The notes beneath the pieces were generated by a model. It was not told where the DNA came from. It did not search any database and saw only the letters and a program-made list of their open reading frames with translations. The position numbers and the translations under genes are program-made. Below are positions 24,816 through 32,832 of a DNA stretch of 58,079 nucleotides, piece after piece. Source of the DNA: SG8-41 sp035456985 (GTDB taxonomy: Bacteria > Pseudomonadota > Gammaproteobacteria > Burkholderiales > SG8-41); contig DATICE010000203.1 of assembly GCA_035456985.1 (NCBI GenBank), positions 1 to 58,079 of the forward strand. The letters are read 5' to 3'. Positions within the stretch are counted from its first letter, which is position 1. The number at the start of each line of letters is the position of its first letter.

Positions 24816-26024
24816 ATGCAGGATTCCCGGATACTTACCAGCATCGGGCGCCGTATCGAGGAAAGCGGGCTTCCGCTCGCCGTGCGGCTGTGGAACGGCG
24901 CGAGCGCCGGCGCCCCGCAGCCGCAGGTGACGATTACCGTGCGGCATCCGCTCGCATTGGCGGTGCTTGGGCATCCCACCGCCGGCGGACTCGCGGCACG
25001 CTACGTCGAGCAGCAGATCGATGTCGACGGGCCGATCCGGGACGTGGTCGGCCTGGGCACGGCGCTTGCGGGCGCGACCGACAGCGCCAGCCTGGCGGCG
25101 GGGCGGCGGCTTGCGCGCTGGGTGCGGCACACGCGGCTCTACGACAGCAAGGCGGTCCGCAGCCACTACGACGTCAGCGACGATTTCTTCGGCCTCTGGC
25201 TCGACCGGCGTCGCGTTTACTCCTGCGCCTACTACCGCCGGGCCGACGATGCGCTCGAAATCGCGCAGGAGCAGAAGCTCGATCACATTTGTCGCAAACT
25301 GCGGCTCGCCGCGGGCGAGCGCTTCCTCGACATCGGATGCGGCTGGGGCGCGCTCGTGATGTGGGCGGCCGAACGCTACGGCGCGCAGGCGCTCGGCGTG
25401 ACGTTGAGCCGGAACCAATTCGACTACGCGCGCGCCCGGATCCGCGAGCTGGGCCTGGAAGGGCGCTGCGAGGTGCGCCTGCTCGACTACCGCGATGTGC
25501 CGGAAGAGCGGCCGTTCGACAAGATTGCGAGCGTCGGCATGTTCGAGCACGTCGGGCGCGACAACCTCGCGGCGTATTTCGGCAAGATCGCCCGCCTGCT
25601 GCGGCCGGGCGGGCTGGTGCTGAACCATGGCATCACCCACAACACCCCGGGACAACACGAGCTGGGCAGCGAGATCGGCGAGTTCATCGAGCGCTACGTG
25701 TTTCCGGGCGGGGAGCTTACCCATATCTCGGTCGTCATGGACGCGCTGTCGTCGCAGGGTCTCGAGTCCTGGGACGTGGAGAGCCTGCGGCCGCATTACG
25801 CGAAAACGCTATGGCACTGGGTGGAGCGCCTGGAGGAGAACCGCGCGGCGGCGCTCGCGGCGGTGGGCGAGAAGCTCTACCGCATCTGGCGCATCTACAT
25901 GGCGGGCTCGGCGCTCGGTTTCGAGCGCGGCTGGATGTCGATCTACCAGGTGCTGGCGGGCAAGCCCCTTCCCGGCGGCGCGCTCGAGCTTCCGCAGACG
26001 CGCGACCACATCTACGCGGGGTAG
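24816..26024 (+). CDS. cfa: Cyclopropane-fatty-acyl-phospholipid synthase
   Basis: SAM-dependent enzyme that adds a methylene bridge to unsaturated membrane acyl chains. 402 residues. An N-terminal lipid-binding region (about 35-110) is followed by SHYDVSDDFFGLWLD (116-130), typical of Cfa. The SAM motif LDIGCGWG is at 171-178. FDKIASVGMFEHVG and the GRIGEFIERYVFPGGE-like segment follow. A TATTCT box ends about 10 nt before the ATG, suggesting a very short or absent 5' leader. Membrane hardening by cyclopropanation would fit stress or stationary-phase use. Confidence 0.93.
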   Translation: MQDSRILTSIGRRIEESGLPLAVRLWNGASAGAPQPQVTITVRHPLALAVLGHPTAGGLAARYVEQQIDVDGPIRDVVGLGTALAGATDSASLAAGRRLARWVRHTRLYDSKAVRSHYDVSDDFFGLWLDRRRVYSCAYYRRADDALEIAQEQKLDHICRKLRLAAGERFLDIGCGWGALVMWAAERYGAQALGVTLSRNQFDYARARIRELGLEGRCEVRLLDYRDVPEERPFDKIASVGMFEHVGRDNLAAYFGKIARLLRPGGLVLNHGITHNTPGQHELGSEIGEFIERYVFPGGELTHISVVMDALSSQGLESWDVESLRPHYAKTLWHWVERLEENRAAALAAVGEKLYRIWRIYMAGSALGFERGWMSIYQVLAGKPLPGGALELPQTRDHIYAG

Positions 26025-26038
26025 CTACGCGCCGGATC

Positions 26039-26611
26039 TTGCTTCGCCTTTCGCCTGACGCAGGTTGCCGCCGCGCGCGGCCCAGGGCCAGGAGTGCCGG
26101 AGCCGCGCTCGTCGTTGCCGTGGTGCTCGCCGCATCCGTCTCGACGGCGCTCGCGCAAGGGCGGGACTGGGACGCCGATTTCGACGAGGACAAGAAACCG
26201 TGGAAGGAGATCGAAGCGGGGATTCCTTCCTATCCCAGGACCGAGGACCTGGTCCCGTTCGATCCCGGCACGGTGAGCGCACACCGCTTCTACGTTGACG
26301 CGCGCTCGCTGTCCATCGGCGACGACGGTGTCGTGCGCTATACGCTTGTGGTGAAAGCGGCCGGGGGCGCGACCAACATCACTTTCGAGGGCATCCGCTG
26401 CGAGTTGCGCCAGCTGAAGTATTACGCGGTAGGAAGGGCGGACGGCAGCTGGGCGCGGGCGCGCAACGCGCAGTGGCGCCGCATCGGACCAAGGGAGGTC
26501 GATCGCCACCACCACACGCTCTATGCAGACTACCTGTGCTCGGGGAAGAGCCCGGTCGGCAGCGCGAGGGAAATAGTCCAATTGTTGCGGTCCGCCGCCC
26601 CGACGAAATGA
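26039..26611 (+). CDS. CNP1-like family exported protein
   Basis: 190 residues if TTG 26039 is the start. It has a basic N-terminus, a hydrophobic signal segment (about 23-43, ending STALAQ) and a mature part matching the CNP1-like family: EIEAGIPSYPRTEDLVPFD, FYVDARSLSIGDDGVVRYTLV and GATNITFEGIRCELRQLKYYA. A GTG or other start slightly downstream cannot be excluded. It is convergent with proB. The family is named after a meningococcal protein of unclear function, and the role here is unknown. Confidence 0.8.
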   Translation: MLRLSPDAGCRRARPRARSAGAALVVAVVLAASVSTALAQGRDWDADFDEDKKPWKEIEAGIPSYPRTEDLVPFDPGTVSAHRFYVDARSLSIGDDGVVRYTLVVKAAGGATNITFEGIRCELRQLKYYAVGRADGSWARARNAQWRRIGPREVDRHHHTLYADYLCSGKSPVGSAREIVQLLRSAAPTK

Positions 26612-26662
26612 GCGATGGGCGCGACCGGCGCCCGGGATCCGCCGCTCCCCCCCAGCGGGGGA

Positions 26663-27781
26663 TCAGAGCAGCACCAGATTGTCGCGGTGTATGAGCTCGG
26701 GCTCGTCCACGTAGCCGAGCCGCGCCTCGATCTCGCTCGAAGGCGCGCGCAGGATGCGGCGGGTCTCTTGCGCGTTGTAGTTGACGAGGCCGCGCGCGAC
26801 CTCGCGCCGCGAGGGGTCGAGGCAGCTCACTGCCTCGCCGCGCTCGAACTCGCCGGTGACCTCGTAGACGCCGATCGGCAGCAGGCTCTTGCCGTGCACG
26901 GTGAGCGCCTTCACCGCGCCGGCGTCGAGGGTGAGGCTCCCTCGCACCTGCAGTTGGTCGGCGAGCCACTGCTTGCGCGCCGCGAGCGTCGCGCGCTCCG
27001 CCACGAGCAGCGTGCCAATGCTCTCCCCGCGTGCGAGGCGCGGCAACACCCCGTCCTCGCGCCCGGACGCGATCACGGTGTGCGCGCCGCTGCGCGCCGC
27101 CCGCTTCGCGGCGAGCACCTTGGTCAGCATGCCGCCGAGCGCGATGGCGCTGCCGGTGCCCCCGGCCATCGCTTCCAGGGCGGAGTCGCCCGCGCGTCCC
27201 TCCACGATCAGCTTCGCGGCGCCGCCACGGCGCGGATCGCTGTCATAGAGGCCGTCCTGGTCGGTGAGGATAAGCAGCGCGTCGGCCTCGATCAGGTTGG
27301 TCACCAGGGCCGCCAGGGTGTCGTTGTCCCCGAAACGGATCTCGTCGCTCGCGACCGTGTCGTTCTCGTTGATGATCGGGATCACGGCGAGCCCGAGGAG
27401 CGTGCGCAAGGTAGAGCGCGCGTTGAGATAGCGCTTGCGGTCGGCGAGGTCCTCGTGCGTGAGCAGGACCTGCGAGGTGAGGAGGTTGTGCTGGCGGAAG
27501 CAGGATTCGTAGACCTGGATCAGCCCCATCTGGCCGACCGCCGCGGCGGCCTGCAGTTCGTGCAGGGCGTGCGGTCGCCGTTTCCACCCGAGGCGCTGCA
27601 TGCCCGCCGCAACTGCCCCGCTGGAGACGAGCACGACCTCGCGGCCCATGCGCCTCAGCTCCGCTATTTCTCCGGCCCAGCGCGTGAGGGCGTCGAGATC
27701 GAGACCGCGGCCCTCGTTGGTGACGAGACTGGAGCCGACCTTGACGACAAAGCGCTGCGCCTTTTCCAGGACGGAGGACAT
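26663..27781 (-). CDS. proB: Glutamate 5-kinase with PUA domain
   Basis: First enzyme of proline synthesis, phosphorylating the glutamate side chain. 372 residues. The amino-acid kinase domain (1-255) has VVKVGSSLVTNEG, VVLVSSGAVAAGMQRLG, IINENDTVASDEIRFGDND and GGAAKLIVEGRAGDSALEAM. The PUA domain is about 280-372. The ATG directly follows repeat element F and lacks a Shine-Dalgarno. It is downstream of obgE in the rplU-rpmA-obgE-proB cluster. Confidence 0.95.
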   Translation of the reverse strand: MSSVLEKAQRFVVKVGSSLVTNEGRGLDLDALTRWAGEIAELRRMGREVVLVSSGAVAAGMQRLGWKRRPHALHELQAAAAVGQMGLIQVYESCFRQHNLLTSQVLLTHEDLADRKRYLNARSTLRTLLGLAVIPIINENDTVASDEIRFGDNDTLAALVTNLIEADALLILTDQDGLYDSDPRRGGAAKLIVEGRAGDSALEAMAGGTGSAIALGGMLTKVLAAKRAARSGAHTVIASGREDGVLPRLARGESIGTLLVAERATLAARKQWLADQLQVRGSLTLDAGAVKALTVHGKSLLPIGVYEVTGEFERGEAVSCLDPSRREVARGLVNYNAQETRRILRAPSSEIEARLGYVDEPELIHRDNLVLL

Positions 27782-27872
27782 AGGGTTCGGGACTCAGGAC
27801 TCGGAATTCAGGGATTTGGTCCGACGCCGCGCTTTCACCGAATCCTGACTCCCGGATCCTGGGTCCCGCTCC
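27782..27872 (-). repeat. Heptamer stem-loop element F (obgE to proB)
   Basis: In the mRNA sense, words GGGACCC, AGGATCC, GGGAGTC, AGGATTC encode the last part of ObgE. After a loop the complementary arm (complement words GGACTCA, GGACTCG, GAATTCA) ends at the proB ATG. It is the most diverged word type in the window but has the same 7-nt period. Confidence 0.75.
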
Positions 27873-28870
27873 AGGTGCTTCATCACTGCAAAGACGAGCT
27901 CGCGGCAGCCCTCGCCGGTCAGGGCAGAAATGATAAAGCTTTTGCCCCGCCAGCGAAAATTCCTGAGGAAGCGCTTGACGGCAGGCCCGCGCTCACCGGC
28001 CGGAACCAGGTCGATCTTGTTCAATACCAGCCAGCGCGGCTTGCGATAAAGCGCTTCGTCGTATTTCCTGAGCTCCTGCACGATCGCCCTTGCTTCGCGC
28101 GCGATATCGGCGCCCGCGTCGGCCGGCGCGATGTCGACGAGGTGCAGCAGCAGCCGCGTGCGCGCGAGGTGGCGCAGGAACTGGTGGCCGAGCCCCGCGC
28201 CCTCGGCGGCGCCCTCGATCAGCCCGGGAATGTCGGCGAGCACGAAGCTGCGGTTGACGTCGGCCCGCACCACGCCGAGCGCGGGGGCGAGGGTGGTGAA
28301 GGGATAGTCGGCAACCTTGGGGCGCGCGGCGGAAACGGCGCGGATGAAACTGGACTTCCCGGCATTCGGCATGCCGAAGAGCCCGATATCGGCGAGGAGC
28401 TTGAGCTCGAGCTTCAAGCGCCGCCGCTCGCCCGCGGTGCCGCGCGTGAACTGGCGCGGCGCGCGGTTGATACTCGACTTGAAATGGAGGTTACCGAGGC
28501 CGCCGGCCCCTCCCTGGGCGAGCAGCGCGCGCGCGCCGTCGCGGTCGAGGTCGGCGAGGGTCTCGCCCGTCTCGAGATCGGTGACGACCGTGCCTACCGG
28601 CACGCGCAGCACGATATCGGGCGCCGATTTTCCGTACTGGTCCGCGCCGCGGCCGTTCTCGCCGTCCCGCGCGCGGTGAATGCGCGCGTAGCGGTAGTCG
28701 ATCAGCGTGTTCAGGTTACGGTCGGCAACCGCGTAAAGGCTGCCGCCGCGCCCGCCGTCGCCGCCGTCGGGGCCGCCGCGCGGGACGTACTTCTCGCGCC
28801 TAAAACTGGCCACGCCGTCGCCGCCCTTGCCGGCATGGACTTCGATGATGGCTTCGTCGATGAACTTCAT
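27794..28870 (-). CDS. obgE: Obg-family GTPase (ribosome assembly)
   Basis: Ribosome-associated GTPase needed for 50S maturation. 358 residues. The glycine-rich Obg fold is 1-159 (MKFIDEAIIEVHAGKGGDGV). G1 is GMPNAGKSSFI, G3 DIPGLIEGA, and G4 LNKIDLV. The C-terminal tail (about 338-358, SGSQDSVKARRRTKSLNSES) is not family-like and is largely encoded by repeat element F. ATG 28870 is five nt beyond the end of a terminator hairpin's T-run, with no Shine-Dalgarno. A TTG at 28876 is the only close alternative. Confidence 0.95.
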   Translation of the reverse strand: MKFIDEAIIEVHAGKGGDGVASFRREKYVPRGGPDGGDGGRGGSLYAVADRNLNTLIDYRYARIHRARDGENGRGADQYGKSAPDIVLRVPVGTVVTDLETGETLADLDRDGARALLAQGGAGGLGNLHFKSSINRAPRQFTRGTAGERRRLKLELKLLADIGLFGMPNAGKSSFIRAVSAARPKVADYPFTTLAPALGVVRADVNRSFVLADIPGLIEGAAEGAGLGHQFLRHLARTRLLLHLVDIAPADAGADIAREARAIVQELRKYDEALYRKPRWLVLNKIDLVPAGERGPAVKRFLRNFRWRGKSFIISALTGEGCRELVFAVMKHLERDPGSGSQDSVKARRRTKSLNSES

Positions 28871-28874
28871 AAAC

Positions 28875-28902
28875 AAAAAAGCCCTGTCGGGTGACAGGGC
28901 TT
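28875..28902 (-). terminator. Intrinsic terminator between rpmA and obgE
   Basis: On the minus strand, AAGCCCTGTC-ACCC-GACAGGGCTT is followed by TTTTG. The stem is perfect and GC-rich. It lies 21 nt after the rpmA stop and its U-tract ends about 5 nt before the obgE ATG, so obgE depends on readthrough unless a promoter overlaps it. Confidence 0.85.
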
Positions 28903-28922
28903 GCGGTGGGCCGCGGCCGGGC

Positions 28923-29180
28923 TTACGCGGGAACGATGCTCACCGTGGTGCGGCTGTCCGGGCCCTTTTGAGCGAACAGCACGCGCCCCGTCACCCTGGC
29001 GAACAGCGTATGGTCGCGGCCGATGCCGACGTTCGCGCCGGGATGCACCTGCGTGCCGCGCTGGCGCACGATAATCGCGCCCGCGTTTACCTGCTCGCCA
29101 CCGTAGCGCTTTACACCCAGGCGCTTTGCTTGCGAGTCGCGGCCGTTGCGCGAGCTGCCGCCTGCTTTCTTGTGTGCCAT
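28923..29180 (-). CDS. rpmA: 50S ribosomal protein L27
   Basis: 85 residues beginning MAHKKAGGSSRNGRDSQAKRLGVKRYGG, the standard L27 N-terminus that reaches the peptidyl-transferase centre. It ends in ARVTGRVLFAQKGPDSRTTVSIVPA. The second gene of the rplU-rpmA operon, it starts 31 nt after rplU. An intrinsic terminator follows it. Confidence 0.97.
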   Translation of the reverse strand: MAHKKAGGSSRNGRDSQAKRLGVKRYGGEQVNAGAIIVRQRGTQVHPGANVGIGRDHTLFARVTGRVLFAQKGPDSRTTVSIVPA

Positions 29181-29211
29181 AACTTATTCCTCGCTTGTCT
29201 CTGGACGGCGG

Positions 29212-29523
29212 TCAGGCTGCGATGCCGAGGATCTCGATCTCGGTGTAGTTCTGGCGGTGTCCCTGGCTCCTGCGGTAATGCTTCCGGCGATTGAGCTTGA
29301 AGATGCGGACTTTCTCGCCGCGACCGTGCTTCAGCACCTTCGCCTTGACGCGGGCGCCGGCAACGAGCGGAGCGCCCATCTTGAGCGCTTCGCCATCGGC
29401 GACGAGCAGCACCCGGTCGAGCGTGATTTCCTGCCCGATCTCACCGGCAATTCTCTCGATCTTCAGCTTCTCGCCAGCGGTGACCCGATACTGCTTGCCG
29501 CCGGTCTGGATAACTGCGTACAT
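29212..29523 (-). CDS. rplU: 50S ribosomal protein L21
   Basis: 103 residues starting MYAVIQTGGKQYRVTAGEKLKIERI and ending in the 23S rRNA-binding RRKHYRRSQGHRQNYTEIEI segment. Large-subunit protein contacting 23S rRNA. I use ATG 29523. An upstream in-frame codon at 29541 would add six non-family residues. A strong promoter lies 34 nt upstream. Confidence 0.97.
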   Translation of the reverse strand: MYAVIQTGGKQYRVTAGEKLKIERIAGEIGQEITLDRVLLVADGEALKMGAPLVAGARVKAKVLKHGRGEKVRIFKLNRRKHYRRSQGHRQNYTEIEILGIAA

Positions 29524-29556
29524 GACGCGTTCCGCCTGCAACTGGGAAAGGCGCGC

Positions 29557-29585
29557 ATTTTACAAAAAACCCGCTGATTAGTCAA
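29557..29585 (-). promoter_or_regulatory. rplU-rpmA promoter
   Basis: On the minus strand TTGACT (29585-29580), a 17-nt spacer and TAAAAT (29562-29557). This is a near-consensus sigma-70 promoter with a predicted start of about 29550. Confidence 0.75.
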
Positions 29586-29594
29586 AGAAAATAC

Positions 29595-29603
29595 TGGTAT
29601 CAT
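29595..29603 (+). promoter_or_regulatory. Extended -10 promoter for ispB
   Basis: TG-G-TATCAT (29595-29603) is an extended -10 element, with a predicted start of about 29610 and GTG at 29633. No good -35 is present. It overlaps back to back with the rplU promoter, so the two may compete. Confidence 0.5.
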
Positions 29604-29632
29604 GCCCCCCTCTTTTCGAGAGTCCCCGAACG

Positions 29633-30601
29633 GTGACACTGGACGCGATACGCGGCTTCGTGGAGGAGGACCTGCGCGCCGTGGATGCGGTGATCCGCGC
29701 CCGCCTCGATTCGGAGGTGGCTCTGATCCGCCAGGTCGCCGAATACATCGTGGGCAGCGGGGGCAAGCGCCTGCGCCCGCTGCTTCTCCTGCTCTCGGCG
29801 GGCGCGTTCGGGGCCCGCGGCCGCCATTGCCACGAGCTCGCCGCGGTGGTGGAGTTCATCCATACAGCGACACTGCTGCACGACGACGTCGTGGACGAGT
29901 CCGACCTGCGGCGCGGGCGGTCCACCGCCAACGCGCTGTTCGGCAATTCGGCGGCGGTGCTCGTAGGCGATTTCGTCTATTCGCGCGCGTTCCAGATGAT
30001 GGTGGGTGTGGACAACATGCGGGTGCTGCAGGTGCTTGCCGACGCGACCAACGTGATCGCGGAGGGGGAAGTCATGCAGCTCATGAGCTGCCGCGATCCC
30101 GACATCCGGGAAAGCGATTACCTCGGGGTGATCCGCTGCAAGACCGCGAAGCTGTTCGAGGCCGCCACGCGGCTCGGGGCGATTCTGGGCGGGGCGCCGG
30201 GCGAGCAGGAGAGCGCGGTCGCCGACTACGGCATGCGCCTCGGAACGGCGTTCCAGCTGATCGACGACGTGCTGGATTACTCCGGCGAGCAGGCAGTGAT
30301 CGGCAAGAACCTGGGCGACGACCTTGCCGAAGGCAAACCGACGCTGCCGCTGATCTACGCCATCCGGCACGGGACGGCCGAGCAGGCGCAGCGCGTGCGG
30401 CACGCCATCGAGAACGGCGGGCGCGACGAGCTCGCCGTGGTGATCGAAACGATACGCTCGACCGGCGCGCTCGACTACGCACGCGAGCAGGCGCGGCAGG
30501 AATCGCGCGCGGCGGGCGAGGCGCTCGCGCGCCTGCCGCATTCAAGGCAGCGTGAATATTTGCTAGAATTGGCAAGTTTCGCGGTGACGCGGACATATTG
30601 A
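29633..30601 (+). CDS. ispB: Polyprenyl (octaprenyl) diphosphate synthase
   Basis: Trans-isoprenyl diphosphate synthase making the ubiquinone side chain. 322 residues, GTG start. The first Asp-rich motif is LLHDDVVDESDLRRGRSTAN, the second QLIDDVLDYSG, with GKRLRPLLLLLSAGAFG before and GDDLAEGKPTLPLIYA after, all family hallmarks. Chain length cannot be read with confidence. It is divergent from rplU, the usual arrangement. Confidence 0.94.
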   Translation: MTLDAIRGFVEEDLRAVDAVIRARLDSEVALIRQVAEYIVGSGGKRLRPLLLLLSAGAFGARGRHCHELAAVVEFIHTATLLHDDVVDESDLRRGRSTANALFGNSAAVLVGDFVYSRAFQMMVGVDNMRVLQVLADATNVIAEGEVMQLMSCRDPDIRESDYLGVIRCKTAKLFEAATRLGAILGGAPGEQESAVADYGMRLGTAFQLIDDVLDYSGEQAVIGKNLGDDLAEGKPTLPLIYAIRHGTAEQAQRVRHAIENGGRDELAVVIETIRSTGALDYAREQARQESRAAGEALARLPHSRQREYLLELASFAVTRTY

Positions 30602-30605
30602 ACGA

Positions 30606-30695
30606 GCAAGCAGGGAGCGGTGAGCGGTAAGCACAGGGCGCGGCGCAGCCGCGCTTTTTTGCTCATATATACCGCTGACTGCTCACCTACCGCTT
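30606..30695 (+). repeat. Heptamer stem-loop element G (ispB to tRNA-Pro)
   Basis: GAGCGGT, GAGCGGT, AAGCACA words follow the ispB stop. The pyrimidine arm (about 30670-30697) is the complement of GTAAGCG, GTAGGTG, AGCAGTC, AGCGGTA. The word type is the same as in element A, although the loci are 28 kb apart. Confidence 0.7.
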
Positions 30696-30707
30696 ACTGG
30701 TACAAGT

Positions 30708-30784
30708 CGGGGTGTAGCGCAGCCTGGTAGCGCACTGCGTTCGGGACGCAGGTGTCGGAGGTTCAAATCCTCTCACCCCGACCA
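30708..30784 (+). tRNA. tRNA-Pro (anticodon CGG), CCA encoded
   Basis: A 77-nt cloverleaf. The acceptor stem is CGGGGTG / CACCCCG. The D arm contains AGCGCAGCCTGGTAGCGC. The anticodon stem CTGCG/CGCAG encloses loop TTCGGGA, so the anticodon is CGG and reads CCG codons. The T arm is GGAGG-TTCAAAT-CCTCT, followed by discriminator A and encoded CCA. Confidence 0.95.
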
Positions 30785-30967
30785 TTCTTTCCCGCCTCCG
30801 GCGCCGCAAACTGCCGGAATCGTGACCGGCTTGCTCGACGCCCGGCGGGGGTTAGGGCACACTAACCCGCAATTGCTGAATCGTGAACCGCAGCCGGTGA
30901 CCGCAAACCCCGCATGCAGCCGGCCGGCCGCGGGTTCGGAGGTCCCGGCCACGGGCGGAGTCTCAAA

Positions 30968-31207
30968 TTGGCGAAGATCATCCTGGTCGTTCTCGGCCTG
31001 CTGCTCGTCTACTGGATCCTGAAGAGCTACCGCCGCCGCGTGGACGGCGGCGGTGAAAGAACGCCCCCCGCGACCGCGGAGAACATGGTGCAGTGTGCGC
31101 GCTGCGGCGTGCACCTCCCGCGCAGCGAGAGCATCACGACGCACGGCCGTTTCTACTGCTCGCCGGAGCACCAGCGGGCGGGTGACGCGGAGCGCCGCGC
31201 GGGATGA
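30968..31207 (+). CDS. Small PP0621-type membrane/zinc-ribbon protein
   Basis: 79 residues starting at TTG (LAKIILVVLGLLLVYWILKSYRRR). One N-terminal membrane helix is followed by a basic stretch and a possible treble-clef metal site, C-x2-C...H...C (MVQCARCGVHLPRSE...HGRFYCSPEHQ). This matches small proteins often encoded just before pilS in betaproteobacteria (the name PP0621 family is from memory). Its stop overlaps the pilS start (ATGA), so it is co-translated with the kinase. Function unknown. Confidence 0.7.
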   Translation: MAKIILVVLGLLLVYWILKSYRRRVDGGGERTPPATAENMVQCARCGVHLPRSESITTHGRFYCSPEHQRAGDAERRAG

Positions 31208-32820
31208 GCCAGGCCGGCAGCCGGCAGGCGGAGCTGTGGGATGCACCGGGCGCGCGCGCCTATCCCGGGGCGCACTCCGAGCAATTCTGGCGCTCGCTCT
31301 TCTACTTCAACGTCTACCGCCTGCTCGTCGCGCTGCTCCTGCTGCTGAGCGTCACGGTCTGGGGCTCGAACCTCTGGTTCGGGTCCCGCGACCTCGCGCT
31401 CTTCCTCGCGACCGACCTCACTTACGTGATCTTCAGCATCGCGTGCTTCGTCGTGATCAGCGCGCGCCGGCATTTCGATCTGCAGCTCACGCTGCAGGTG
31501 GCCGCCGACGTCGTATTTATCGTGCTGCTGATTCACGCGAGCGGCGGCATCTCCAGCGGCTTGGGGCTGTTGCTGCTCACGACGCTCGCCGGCGCGGGCC
31601 TGATAAGCCGCGGGCGGCTCTCGCTCTTCTTCGCCGCGCTCGCCAGCATCGGGGTGCTGCTCCAGCACACCTACGCGACGCTCGAGCTCGACGCTCCCGA
31701 CTCCCAGTTCGTGCAGGCGGGGCTGCTGTCCGGCGCCTTTTTCGCGATCGCCTGGCTCGCGCACGCGCTCGCCAAGTACACGGTAGCGAGCGAGCAGCTG
31801 GCCGCGAAGCGCGAGATCGATCTTGCCAACATGGAGCAGGTGAACCAGCTCGTGATCCGCGACATGCCGGACGGCGTGCTGGTAGTGGACGGGCATGGAG
31901 CGATCCGCCAGTTCAACGCGCGGGCCGAGCGCCTGCTCGGCCCGCTGCCGGCCAGCGGCGAGGCAGTGCTCTCCGAGTACGCGCCGCCGCTCGCGGCGCA
32001 GTACAAGCAGTGGCGCACCCGCGCGGGAGTGGACAGCGGCGCCGGCATGCCCTACAGCAGCAGCGAAAGCGCGCGCTTCGTTCCGATCGGCGCGAACCGC
32101 GAGCTCGGCGCGGTGATCTTCATCGAGGACCAGACGCGCGTGCAGGCTCAGGCGCGCCAGTTGAAGCTCGCCGCGCTGGGGCGGCTCACCGCGAACATCG
32201 CGCACGAGATCCGGAACCCCCTCGGCGCGATCAGCCACGCCGCGCAGCTGCTGCGGGAGGAGCCGGGGATGAATGACACCGCGGCGCGGTTGATCAGCAT
32301 CATCAACGAGAACAGCGGGCGCCTCGATCGCATGGTGAACGACGTGCTGCGCCTGAACCGGGGCGAGCGCGCCCGCCGTGAGCGCTTCCGGCTGGCCACT
32401 TTCCTCGCCGGCTTCGTCGAGCAGTTCTCCCAGATCGAGAAAATCGACCCGGGCGTCGTCCGCATCGAGCAGCAGGCAGACCCCGATGTGCTGTTCGACC
32501 GCAGCCATCTTAACCAGGTGATGTGGAACTTGTGCCGCAACGCGCTGCGTCACTGCCGGCGCGGCCCCGCGAGCATCGTGATCCGTTTCGCCCTGGAGCG
32601 TGCGGTCGGAGTTGTAAGATTGGACGTAGTGGACGACGGACCGGGCGTGATTCCCGAGGCGCGGGCGCAGCTGTTCGAGCCGTTCTTCACCACCGCCACG
32701 GGCGGCACCGGGCTCGGACTCTACATCGCGCGCGAGGTGTGCGAAGTGAACGGCGCGACGCTCGATTATGTCGAAACGCCCGGCGGAGCGCAGTTTACGG
32801 TCCGGTGCTGGGCTGGCTAG
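31204..32820 (+). CDS. pilS: PilS-type membrane sensor histidine kinase
   Basis: Sensor for type IV pilin expression. 538 residues. Six membrane helices lie in about 30-190. A PAS domain follows (about 205-315, MPDGVLVVDGHGAIRQFN). The HisKA phosphoacceptor is His334 in NIAHEIRNPLGAISHAA. The ATPase domain has N box NLCRNALRH, G1 VDDGPGVIPE, F box FEPFFTT and G2 GTGLGLYIA. The response regulator gene pilR follows after 12 nt. pilA is not in the window. Confidence 0.93.
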   Translation: MSQAGSRQAELWDAPGARAYPGAHSEQFWRSLFYFNVYRLLVALLLLLSVTVWGSNLWFGSRDLALFLATDLTYVIFSIACFVVISARRHFDLQLTLQVAADVVFIVLLIHASGGISSGLGLLLLTTLAGAGLISRGRLSLFFAALASIGVLLQHTYATLELDAPDSQFVQAGLLSGAFFAIAWLAHALAKYTVASEQLAAKREIDLANMEQVNQLVIRDMPDGVLVVDGHGAIRQFNARAERLLGPLPASGEAVLSEYAPPLAAQYKQWRTRAGVDSGAGMPYSSSESARFVPIGANRELGAVIFIEDQTRVQAQARQLKLAALGRLTANIAHEIRNPLGAISHAAQLLREEPGMNDTAARLISIINENSGRLDRMVNDVLRLNRGERARRERFRLATFLAGFVEQFSQIEKIDPGVVRIEQQADPDVLFDRSHLNQVMWNLCRNALRHCRRGPASIVIRFALERAVGVVRLDVVDDGPGVIPEARAQLFEPFFTTATGGTGLGLYIAREVCEVNGATLDYVETPGGAQFTVRCWAG

Positions 32821-32832
32821 GATACGAATCAG

